A DNA stretch of 64,000 nucleotides. It comes from Pseudomonas sp. A-1. Lineage in GTDB: Bacteria > Pseudomonadota > Gammaproteobacteria > Pseudomonadales > Pseudomonadaceae. The translations under genes were made by a program, and so were the position numbers. Where the stretch lies: positions 1 to 64,000 of the forward strand of contig NZ_SSTC01000008.1 in assembly GCF_004801855.1 (NCBI RefSeq). The letters are read 5' to 3'. Of this stretch, positions 9,530 through 17,167 are shown piece by piece. Every line of letters starts with the position of its first letter. Position 1 is the first letter of the stretch. The notes under the pieces were generated by a model that made no database searches, was not told the DNA's origin, and was given only the letters and a program-made list of their open reading frames with translations.

Positions 9530-11196
9530 TGCCCACCTCCCGCGAGCCAGTGCTTGAACTGTTCCTGTAGCTGCTCTGCGGCCAGGCGGTAAGCCAGCAG
9601 CTCCTTCCAGCGCAAGCATGTGGTTGGGCTTGCATCGGCGCTGTCTGTGCGGGCATGCAGCGGACTGTTGGACATCTGCCAGCCAAAGCCAGGGCCGGAG
9701 TCGGGTGCAACCAGCAGAAAGCGATCATGCGGCTGACCTTGGCGCGCCCGACCGAATATCTCGTGATAGGTGCGAGGCGGGCGCCCAGTGATGCTCTGGA
9801 TCTGCCGGAAATCGGCTTCCGCTTCGTCGGTCCAGACATCGATGCGGATATCGGGGTAGCGCCCTCGCACACTTTCGACCAGCAGCTGCAGCATTGTCAG
9901 ATTGTCCTTGCCGCGTACATAGCGGTCACAGAGCAGGACACGCTGTGGCCGATTGCCGACGAGGAGGCGATCCATCAGCTCCTGCATTGCCCAGCCACTG
10001 CGATAGGGCATGCGCACGGTATTGCCGTATGTGGCAATGGCTGCCTCAGCTACTCCGATGCGCAGGGGCTGCAGTTCTTCCCTGGGCACCGGGTGTGGCG
10101 CGAGATCCACGGGAGCTGCCAGTGACCAGAACATGCCGGGATCGTCCCTGAGTTCGCCAAGCAGCGCCGCATGATCGGGCAGGGTCGGGGCAAAGGGCTC
10201 GAGTGGAGTTCCCTCGCCAAGCATCGCATAACGCTCCCGCAGTTCCGCCCGGCTGCGGTAGCCCGGTTTCTTGCGCAGGTCGCGCTTGAGCCGGCTGAGT
10301 GCCCAGCGCTCGGCATCTCTGGTGCTCTGCGGGCCGATGGATACATCCGATAGTGTGAGGTTTTGCCAGTGGCCCTTGCCGCGCACATCAACATGCTGGA
10401 GTTTCAAGGTTTTCCTGAAGCTGTCCTGCTCGGTCTCCTTGAGTGCCTCGAGGGGGACCGCCAGGCGACGCTCGGCAGCGTGCCACCGGCCATGCGGGTC
10501 GAGTGGCCCATGCGCCCAGCTCTCCAGTTCCCCCCACAGGTCGATGTCGACCTGCTCGGCCTTGTGCTCGCTCGGTTGCAAGGCGCCCCGAGAACCGCTG
10601 TCGAGGTCTCCCTCCAGTTGCCATGAGGTGCTCTCTTGTTCGAAATCCAAGACCCAGCGCATCTGGCACTTACTGCCTGAGGACTCACGTACACAGCCTG
10701 GCTGCGCGTGATTGCCGGGGAACGTGCGAAAGATGAAGCGCTGACGTCCATCGACAACGGACTGGAAAGTCACCGCGCTGTCGGGATGGATCGGGAGTGG
10801 TTGAATATCGTCGAAACGCTGTCGATCCTGTCCGGCACCTTGCCGTTCCACATGCAGGATGCGCCGCCCCGTCAGCGGGTGATCCACCAGCCACAGGCGG
10901 TACACGCCCTGCTCGGGCACCGGGGCCTGGTCGCTTTCCGCCGCATCCTCACCCAACCGGGTCAGGCCGCCCTGACTATCGCACAGCCCAAGCGTCACGC
11001 ACCAACCGACGACATTCCGGGCGCCTGCATCGCCAAGTCCCGGCAATACGGATTGCACGGCAGCGGCTGTCAGTCCACCTCCGTGACGTGCTGCCCGGCA
11101 TACCAGGCCCAGCTCAGGGCGCCGCTCCAGCCATGCCATTTCGGCAACGGCAGTGACTTTCTCGATATTGATCGGGGTGGTCAGTACGGCCTTCAT
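9526..11196 (-). CDS. Protein with PLD-like C-terminal domain, helicase partner
   Basis: This 556-residue protein follows the helicase gene with a 4-base overlap. Residues 1-120 look like winged-helix or other helical DNA-binding folds. The C-terminal third has VLLCDRYVRGKDNLTMLQLL, a strand-helix unit, then DIRIDVWTDE, then H490-D-R492-FLLVAPDSGPGFGWQMSNS. The order strand-helix-strand-HxR-x-GW-x-SNS resembles a single-copy phospholipase D (HKD) half with lysine replaced by arginine. Such domains serve as nucleases in several antiphage systems, including some paired with COG1112 helicases. The assignment is by eye, and the altered lysine makes catalysis uncertain. There are no membrane segments and no signal peptide, so it is cytoplasmic. 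Confidence 0.75.
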   Translation of the reverse strand: MKAVLTTPINIEKVTAVAEMAWLERRPELGLVCRAARHGGGLTAAAVQSVLPGLGDAGARNVVGWCVTLGLCDSQGGLTRLGEDAAESDQAPVPEQGVYRLWLVDHPLTGRRILHVERQGAGQDRQRFDDIQPLPIHPDSAVTFQSVVDGRQRFIFRTFPGNHAQPGCVRESSGSKCQMRWVLDFEQESTSWQLEGDLDSGSRGALQPSEHKAEQVDIDLWGELESWAHGPLDPHGRWHAAERRLAVPLEALKETEQDSFRKTLKLQHVDVRGKGHWQNLTLSDVSIGPQSTRDAERWALSRLKRDLRKKPGYRSRAELRERYAMLGEGTPLEPFAPTLPDHAALLGELRDDPGMFWSLAAPVDLAPHPVPREELQPLRIGVAEAAIATYGNTVRMPYRSGWAMQELMDRLLVGNRPQRVLLCDRYVRGKDNLTMLQLLVESVRGRYPDIRIDVWTDEAEADFRQIQSITGRPPRTYHEIFGRARQGQPHDRFLLVAPDSGPGFGWQMSNSPLHARTDSADASPTTCLRWKELLAYRLAAEQLQEQFKHWLAGGGQ

Positions 11197-14100
11197 GATT
11201 TATTGCGTCTCCGGCGCATGACATCCTGTCCTTCCATTCGTCTTGTCGATTTGGCCAGCTCTTCCAGCTCCGCCGTGCCGCAACGCTCGAAGTAGCCTGC
11301 GTTGCCGACGATGACCAGTTGCTGACGTGCACGGGTCACCGCCACGTTGAGTCGATTCGGGCTGTCGAGGAACCCCACGCGCCGGGTGTTGCGCATCGAC
11401 AGCAGGACCAGGTCGGCTTCGCGCCCCTGAAAGCGGTCGACGGTGCCGCAGACGATCTCGATCGGCACGCCCGACACCCTGAAGCGGCTCTTGCGGTCGT
11501 CGCCGGTAAGCTCCTTGAGCATCTGCGACAGTGCACGTTCCTGCTTGGTGTAGAAGCACAGGCAGGCCACCTCCCAAACGGCAGGCTCGCTGCGGCGGGG
11601 AGCTCCCTTGTGCCTTGCCCAGTCGATGAACTGTCCGACCAGCGCACGTATTCTTTCGACCTCCTTGCGGTTCTCGCCGCTATTCTCGATGCCGTCGACA
11701 TGGAGCCAGACACAGCGACTGGGGAAACCGGCAAAATCCCAGCCGAGCCGTGCATCGCGGCTTTCAATGGTGTTGGCATCCAGCAGCGAGCCGCCCCTGT
11801 AGATCTGCTCGCGGGAGAATCGGGAAATTTCGGGATGCATCCGGTGCTGCCAGGAAAGGCTTTCGAAGCGAGCCTGGAAGTCCTCGTCTCTTCGCCGGCG
11901 CATTCCTTCCGTAAGACTGCTGGGGCGTTTGCTGCGCTCCTCGCCGATACCCTCCTGCAGCACTTCGAGGATGCTGGGCAAACCGATATCCTGGATCTCC
12001 TGCAGCCTCTCGGAGATCTCCACCGCAGCCGGCTGGAGCTCATCGAGATCGCGATGCAGACGCTGCAGCTCCCGCTGATTTTGGCTATGGCGCAACTCGT
12101 GCAAACGGGTAAGTCGCCATGCGAGCTCCTGCCCCAAGTCGTTGCGACTCAACCATTCCTGCTCACAAGCCTGGCTGGCTCTGAATGTGCTGATGTCTTC
12201 ACGTTTGAAACCGCGATCCTTGTAGGGGCGCGGCAGTTGGCGGGCCGACTCCAGCCACCACCGCTGGCGCAGCAGCAGCGCACTACTCTCGGGGAGACTG
12301 TGCTGGCCGCTACAGAGGTCGCGAGTGCACAGCAGGCTCGATGGCAGAAAATCGGCGACCTCGCCCAGCAGATCTTCGCCGACCAACACCCAGTCGGCTG
12401 CGGCGAGACGCAGCGCCTCGCTGCTACCTGCCTTCAGTTGCTCCACGGTGAGGCAAGGAATCGGGCTATCGCTCCGCCCTGATCGCGCCACGATGCGCAA
12501 CGCCGAGAAGTCCTTATCCGCCGGACGCGCAGCCAGCTCCCTGGCCAGCCAGTCGAGAACGCCCGCCGGCTCGACCAGCAGCCAGCGCATACCTGGCTGG
12601 CGCAATTGCCTGCGTTGCAGGCGATAGCGCAGCAGGCAGGCGCGCTGATGGTCACGCGAGAACAGCGACTTTTCCTTGTCGTCGACCAGATCGCGCAGGT
12701 TGGCCACCATATCGGCGCGGTCGGCAAAGGGCGGCAACTGGTGTACGTCGCCGACAACGATCCAACGCCGGGCCATCAGTGCCGGCACCATGAACTCCTG
12801 GATCAGCGTCTTGCTGGCCTCGTCGACGATCAGCACGTCCCAATGCGGCAGGCTGGCAATCGGACGCTCCCAGCTCTTCTGGCTACGGTCGCCATCCCGG
12901 AACAACGGGTGGTTGACGATGCCCATGGTCGTTCCGCACGTCAGGTTGGCCGCCATGACAACCGTGCGTTCGGCCATGGCCTTCAGCTCCGCTTCAACAT
13001 ACGCGGACATGCCAGGCACCTGCCGCCAGCCGTTGACCAATACCTCGATCCTGGCGTCCAGCTGACAACCCATCACCTTGTCGTCGACCCGATCCGCCTT
13101 GCCGATGCGCACGGCATCGATCGGCGATCTCGACGCGAGCAGACGCTCGAGAACATTGTCGATGGCGACATGGGTCGATGCGCACAGCAGCACTCGCTCG
13201 CCGCGCTCGACCAGGTGCTGGACGATTTCGCAGATCGCGGTGGTCTTGCCGGAGCCGGGAGGCCCTTCGAGCAGGGCCAGGTCGGGGCTGGCCAAGGCCT
13301 TGGCGACGAAACGGCGCTGCTGATCGGTACCGCTGCGGCTGGCGTCGGTCAGGGCGTGCCAGCGCTCTGGCTCATGTGGCGAAACCATGGGCCATCTGAC
13401 TTTCTCCGGATCTTCGCAGAGTCGCAGCAACCCCTGATGGTGCGGCAGGGGCGCATTGATCAGTTGGTACAGGGCACGGCGCTGTAACTGCAGATTGCGC
13501 AGGTCGATGGGCAGATAGAGTGTCGTGCCTTCGGGAGGCAGTTCATTGAGCAGGAGCTGATAGCGATCGTTGTCGACCTTGCGCACTTTGAAGACGCTGT
13601 TTGGGCGATGCTTCTTTTCAGTCCAGACCTCCTCGACGCCATCCTCGCAGAAGGCCGCCCGCGGGTCGATGAACTGTTCGCCATCCTCCTTCTCCGGCGG
13701 CAGCAGTTGCACCCAGAAACCCTTCTGACCGTGGCCGTTCGGTCTTTGCCAGCGCAGACGAATGCCATTGTCGCCGGTCAGGGGACCCTCGGCCGGTAGC
13801 TTCTCGGTCTTGAGTTTGCCCTCGGTGATATCGAAGGAGTCCCCGACACTGTCGCGAACCCGGCGTACCCCATCCATGCTCGGCAAGGCCTTGGCCTCAA
13901 GTCGCTCGCCGTCAACCAACACCTCCATGTCGTTGTGTCGACCTTCCACCAGCAGTTGCCAGCAGTGATCGTCTGTAGGCAGCGGAACACCCAACAGCTT
14001 CAGGGGGCGACCATCCGCCGTGGCGATCTCTTGAGGAGGCAGCGGTTCGCTTTCCGGCACCAGGGTGCAGGTATGCATGCACCATACCAGCGAGTCGCCA

Positions 14101-14480
14101 GCTTGCAGCGGAGGATCGGTGACGATTGCCAGCCCCGCTCCGCTGTGCCTGCTGGACAGCACCCGGACAGGGATTCCCCGGTTCATCACGAAGGCCTGCT
14201 GCCCCAGATCCGGCTCCCTGCCTTCAGGCCAATCGGCAATCAGCATGCCGGGTATCCGCCGCGGGATCTGCAGCAGACTGTCCAGCGCTTCCAGACTCAG
14301 GGTCAGCAGGTTGCGGACGCGCTGCCAGGGCAGCGCATAGCGGAACTGTCGCTCCTTGGCCGTATGAATGGCCTGGTTGAGGAAACGGTCGAAGGGCCGC
14401 AGGGTGTTGCCTGCCTGACCCAGCAGCGCCGGAGCAATCCGGGGACTGGCGGCGGCCGCATGGAAGAAAAGCGCCTTCAC
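11193..14480 (-). CDS. UPF1/DNA2-type superfamily 1 helicase (AAA_11/AAA_12)
   Basis: This 1095-residue protein is a complete SF1B helicase of the DNA2/NAM7/UPF1 (COG1112) group. Motifs in order: Walker A GPPGSGKT at 406-413, motif Ia STHVAIDNVLERL, DEAS box 553-556, motif III GDVHQLPP 577-584, motif IV QHRMHP 878-883, motif V GTVDRFQGREAD 1012-1023, and motif VI VAVTRAR 1046-1052. About 290 residues separate motifs III and IV, more than usual, and include a charged helical stretch near 780-850. The 400-residue N-terminal region is of unknown fold. It overlaps the Ycf46-like gene upstream and the PLD-like gene downstream by ATGA. DNA and RNA substrates are both possible. Confidence 0.92.
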   Translation of the reverse strand: MKALFFHAAAASPRIAPALLGQAGNTLRPFDRFLNQAIHTAKERQFRYALPWQRVRNLLTLSLEALDSLLQIPRRIPGMLIADWPEGREPDLGQQAFVMNRGIPVRVLSSRHSGAGLAIVTDPPLQAGDSLVWCMHTCTLVPESEPLPPQEIATADGRPLKLLGVPLPTDDHCWQLLVEGRHNDMEVLVDGERLEAKALPSMDGVRRVRDSVGDSFDITEGKLKTEKLPAEGPLTGDNGIRLRWQRPNGHGQKGFWVQLLPPEKEDGEQFIDPRAAFCEDGVEEVWTEKKHRPNSVFKVRKVDNDRYQLLLNELPPEGTTLYLPIDLRNLQLQRRALYQLINAPLPHHQGLLRLCEDPEKVRWPMVSPHEPERWHALTDASRSGTDQQRRFVAKALASPDLALLEGPPGSGKTTAICEIVQHLVERGERVLLCASTHVAIDNVLERLLASRSPIDAVRIGKADRVDDKVMGCQLDARIEVLVNGWRQVPGMSAYVEAELKAMAERTVVMAANLTCGTTMGIVNHPLFRDGDRSQKSWERPIASLPHWDVLIVDEASKTLIQEFMVPALMARRWIVVGDVHQLPPFADRADMVANLRDLVDDKEKSLFSRDHQRACLLRYRLQRRQLRQPGMRWLLVEPAGVLDWLARELAARPADKDFSALRIVARSGRSDSPIPCLTVEQLKAGSSEALRLAAADWVLVGEDLLGEVADFLPSSLLCTRDLCSGQHSLPESSALLLRQRWWLESARQLPRPYKDRGFKREDISTFRASQACEQEWLSRNDLGQELAWRLTRLHELRHSQNQRELQRLHRDLDELQPAAVEISERLQEIQDIGLPSILEVLQEGIGEERSKRPSSLTEGMRRRRDEDFQARFESLSWQHRMHPEISRFSREQIYRGGSLLDANTIESRDARLGWDFAGFPSRCVWLHVDGIENSGENRKEVERIRALVGQFIDWARHKGAPRRSEPAVWEVACLCFYTKQERALSQMLKELTGDDRKSRFRVSGVPIEIVCGTVDRFQGREADLVLLSMRNTRRVGFLDSPNRLNVAVTRARQQLVIVGNAGYFERCGTAELEELAKSTRRMEGQDVMRRRRNKS

Positions 14481-16054
14481 GATTTGTTCCCCGGAATGAA
14501 CGGGTTGCGCGTCAGTTCCTGGCGCAGGCGCGGAGTGGTGGCGGCCTCAATGGGCAGTGCCTCGGGCTCTTCCGCGGTAGCCAGACGCGCACGCACTCGA
14601 GCCCATTTGCGTAGCTCGTCGATCTGCTCGGACATGGTGCGCGACAGCGGAAAGGTGTTCTGCAAGGCGCGAGCAATGTGCTCGGTAGCCAGCTCGCGCC
14701 CTTCGTAGAAGGCTTCATAGAGACCTTCACGCACCGCCTCCTCCAGTTCGGCACCCGAATAGCCGACCGATTGTCCTGCCAGAGCGGAGATGTCGTAATC
14801 GCCTGGATCACGCTTCTTCTTCTGCAGGTGGATCGAGAGAATTTCCTCGCGCACCTGGCGCGTAGGCAGATCGACGAAGAAGATTTCGTCGAAGCGGCCC
14901 TTGCGCAGCAGTTCGGGAGGCAGCATGTCGATGCGGTTTGCGGTGGCGACGACGAACACCGGGGCGCGCTTTTCCTGCATCCAGGTCAGCAAGGAGCCGA
15001 CCACACGGGCGGTGGTGCCGCCATCCGTCTGGTCGGAGCTCCCCATTCCGGCCAGGCCTTTTTCGATTTCGTCGATCCACAGTACGCAGGGTGCCAGTGC
15101 CTCGGCCACCTGCAGCGCCGTACGGATATTGCCCTCGGACTGACCGACGATGCCGCCGAACACCTTGCCCATGTCGAAGCGCAGGAGCGGGAATTGCCAG
15201 GTTGCCGCAATGGCCTTGGCCAGCAGGCTCTTGCCGCAGCCCTGCACACCAAGCAGCAAGACCCCCTTGGGGGCGTCGAGGCCGAAGTCGCGTGCACCGG
15301 CCCCAAAAGCCTGGCCACGGCGCTCGAGCCACCGCTTGAGTTGATCCAGCCCGCCGACATCGTTGAGCTGGGTATCGGTCGGATAGTACTCCAGCACCTC
15401 GCTCTGCCTGATGATGCGCTCTTTCTCGCGGACCACCAGCGGGATAGCCGCATGATCGAGCCGCCCCAGCTCCGCAGCCGCCTTGCCGAAGGCGAGGCGT
15501 GCCTCCATCACGGTCAGGCCGCGTGCCGCTTCGAGCAGTGCCTGGTCGTCGGCATCGGCTCTTACACACAGCTCGCTCGCCGTATCCTCGAGCACGGCTC
15601 GCAGGTCCGCGATACCTGGCAGCTCCAGCTCAAGCGTGGGTATTTCCTTGCGCAGGTCGATGTGCAGTTCGGGAAGCGGTGTGCTGAGAATCACCAGTTT
15701 ACGTGGCGCGGCCGGTAGCCTGGCAATTTCGCGCAGCCATCGCAGGATGGGATGGTGTTGTTCGTGGAGAAATGGCTGGAAGTCCTCAAGCAACCATATG
15801 CCGGGCTCATCGCTGGAGTGGATCTGTTGGAGCATGTCCAGCGGATCGCGGGCGTCCTCCTCAAGGAGGGACTCACTCTGGCCATCGCAGACCAGCAGGC
15901 CACCCGACTGGCTCCAGATATACAAGGGTAGAGCGAGCTCTCGAGCAAGGCCGATGGCATGACCGCGGACTCGCTGCCATTCGTAGGAGGCCAGATGAAG
16001 AGCATTGGCGCCAGCGCGGGCCAGGTGAATGAGGTGATCGTAGGTGGTAGTCAA
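14477..16054 (-). CDS. Ycf46-type AAA+ ATPase
   Basis: The protein has two parts, as in cyanobacterial and plastid Ycf46. The first is a non-canonical N-terminal domain ([20 protein letters not shown] ... [12 protein letters not shown]). The second is a classic AAA+ module: Walker A GVQGCGKS at 269-276, Walker [10 protein letters not shown] with D328/E329, sensor VATANR, and [12 protein letters not shown] with the arginine finger near 387. The linker motif [23 protein letters not shown] is also Ycf46-like. I place the start at the TTG at 16054 because AGGAAG lies just upstream, giving 525 residues. Another in-frame TTG at 16102 has no good ribosome-binding site. First gene of the seven-gene operon. 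Ycf46 proteins have no firmly established biochemical role. Confidence 0.88.
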   Translation of the reverse strand: MTTTYDHLIHLARAGANALHLASYEWQRVRGHAIGLARELALPLYIWSQSGGLLVCDGQSESLLEEDARDPLDMLQQIHSSDEPGIWLLEDFQPFLHEQHHPILRWLREIARLPAAPRKLVILSTPLPELHIDLRKEIPTLELELPGIADLRAVLEDTASELCVRADADDQALLEAARGLTVMEARLAFGKAAAELGRLDHAAIPLVVREKERIIRQSEVLEYYPTDTQLNDVGGLDQLKRWLERRGQAFGAGARDFGLDAPKGVLLLGVQGCGKSLLAKAIAATWQFPLLRFDMGKVFGGIVGQSEGNIRTALQVAEALAPCVLWIDEIEKGLAGMGSSDQTDGGTTARVVGSLLTWMQEKRAPVFVVATANRIDMLPPELLRKGRFDEIFFVDLPTRQVREEILSIHLQKKKRDPGDYDISALAGQSVGYSGAELEEAVREGLYEAFYEGRELATEHIARALQNTFPLSRTMSEQIDELRKWARVRARLATAEEPEALPIEAATTPRLRQELTRNPFIPGNKS

Positions 16055-16259
16055 GGGCTTCCTGCCAGTAATGCGGGGTGTTGAAAAGTCCAAAAACCGC
16101 AAAATTTTCGTCGATGGGAGAGTATCGCAAAATTACGGGCACGCCGTTTTCACGGTCATCTCTCACTGCAGTATGTTTCCCCTGCAGCTCAGCTTTCAAG
16201 AAGCGGGCCGGCTCACTCGGAAAGCCAGCCCACCAATCGCTCAGCTCTTCGAGTCCGTC
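16035..16259 (-). pseudogene. Unidentified coding-like fragment before the operon start
   Basis: In one minus-strand frame this stretch reads about 75 residues of well-formed protein, for example GVPVILRYSPIDENFAVFGL followed by [17 protein letters not shown]. There is no ATG with a ribosome-binding site, and the frame runs on for another 160 bases into sequence that no longer looks coding, inside the Ycf46-like gene. The fragment overlaps the 3' end of the L,D-transpeptidase gene by 19 bases and the first codons of the Ycf46-like gene. I do not recognise the family. It may be the tail of a gene lost when the operon was acquired or trimmed, or a leader peptide starting at an internal GTG or TTG. 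Confidence 0.4.
16170..16199 (-). promoter_or_regulatory. Candidate sigma-70 promoter of the seven-gene operon
   Basis: On the minus strand TTGAAA (16199-16194) and CATACT (16175-16170) are separated by 18 bases, a reasonable -35/-10 pair. A transcript from here would have a leader of about 110 bases before the TTG start of the Ycf46-like gene. It lies inside the unidentified coding-like fragment, so it may be fortuitous. Confidence 0.35.
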
Positions 16260-16957
16260 TGAGCGAGGATCGCCGCCACCCGCTGCGGCTTGCAGTTGAG
16301 GTAGGCGGAGGAGCGCAGCCACTGGCGGTCGGGGTACCAGGAAAACATGAACTGGCCGCCCTTGAGACTGTCTACCACCATGCGCGCCACTTCCGGGCGC
16401 ACCGCCGGGCAGCCATGGCTGCGGCCGATGCGGCCGTGGCGGCTGATCCAGCGCGGGTCGACGTAGTCGGCCGGGTGGATGACGATGGCGCGCTCGCGGG
16501 CGCGGTCGTTGATGCCGGGTTCCAGGCCGTCCATGCGCAGGGAATAGCCGTGCTGGCCGTGGTAGGTTTCCGCGGTGCGGAACAGGCCGATGCTCGACTG
16601 GTGGCTGCCCTCGGTGTTGGAGAAGCGGGTGGCGAAGTTCTCGCCGGAGCCCTGGCCATGGGCGACCAGCTCGCGCAGCAGAAGGGTCTTGCGCTTGAGA
16701 TCGAATACCCACAGGCGCCGCTCCGTCGAGGGCCGCGAGAAGTCGATGACGGCCAGGCGGTCGGCCGGTTCGGAGCCGTTGTTGATCGCGCACTGCATGG
16801 CTGCCAGGGCATGGCGCAGAACTTTCTTGTTCAGGGTAGGCGCCGCCTTCGCCAGGCTCTGCTCCAGCGACGGAGCGCTGGCGGTGCTGGCCATCAGTGG
16901 CGTCGAGAAAGCCGCAACCGCTGCGGCCAGCCAGAGCGAACGAATCAGCCTGGTCAT
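16241..16957 (-). CDS. Periplasmic murein L,D-transpeptidase catalytic-domain protein (YkuD_2-like)
   Basis: The 238-residue product starts MTRLIRSLWLAAAVAAFSTP, a Sec signal peptide cleaved near ASTASA. The mature protein has the motif HGRIGRSHGCPAVRPE, in which the cysteine and histidine are catalytic for cysteine-type L,D-transpeptidases. RAIVIHPADYV and GSHQSSIGLF are shared with the YkuD_2 family, whose members probably act on peptidoglycan cross-links or lipoprotein anchoring. Alternative starts at 16981 and 17011 would bury the signal peptide, so 16957 is preferred. It is divergent from the second L,D-transpeptidase gene at 17168. The seven-gene operon begins 187 bases after its stop on the same strand. 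Confidence 0.85.
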   Translation of the reverse strand: MTRLIRSLWLAAAVAAFSTPLMASTASAPSLEQSLAKAAPTLNKKVLRHALAAMQCAINNGSEPADRLAVIDFSRPSTERRLWVFDLKRKTLLLRELVAHGQGSGENFATRFSNTEGSHQSSIGLFRTAETYHGQHGYSLRMDGLEPGINDRARERAIVIHPADYVDPRWISRHGRIGRSHGCPAVRPEVARMVVDSLKGGQFMFSWYPDRQWLRSSAYLNCKPQRVAAILAQTDSKS

Positions 16958-17167
16958 GGAAAAGGTGTCCTCTGTCTGCATGGCACGCCGCAACGACGCC
17001 GGCCAGCCCACGCTGCCTGCCGTCGTGACGGTCTGCCGATCCGTGACGCCCTGTCGTCGATTCTGCCGTCCTGCCTATGATCCGGCGCGCACAAACGGCG
17101 TTCTGCCATGCCGCTGCCCGGAAAGTCGGGCATTCTAGCAAGCAAACGTAGGTCTGGAGTCGAGCGC

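Noticed and set aside
16241-17141. Longer minus-strand frame (to 17141) as a larger transpeptidase
   Set aside because: It is a different reading frame; only the frame starting at 16957 carries the signal peptide and SHGC motif. Part of it (16035-16259) is treated separately.
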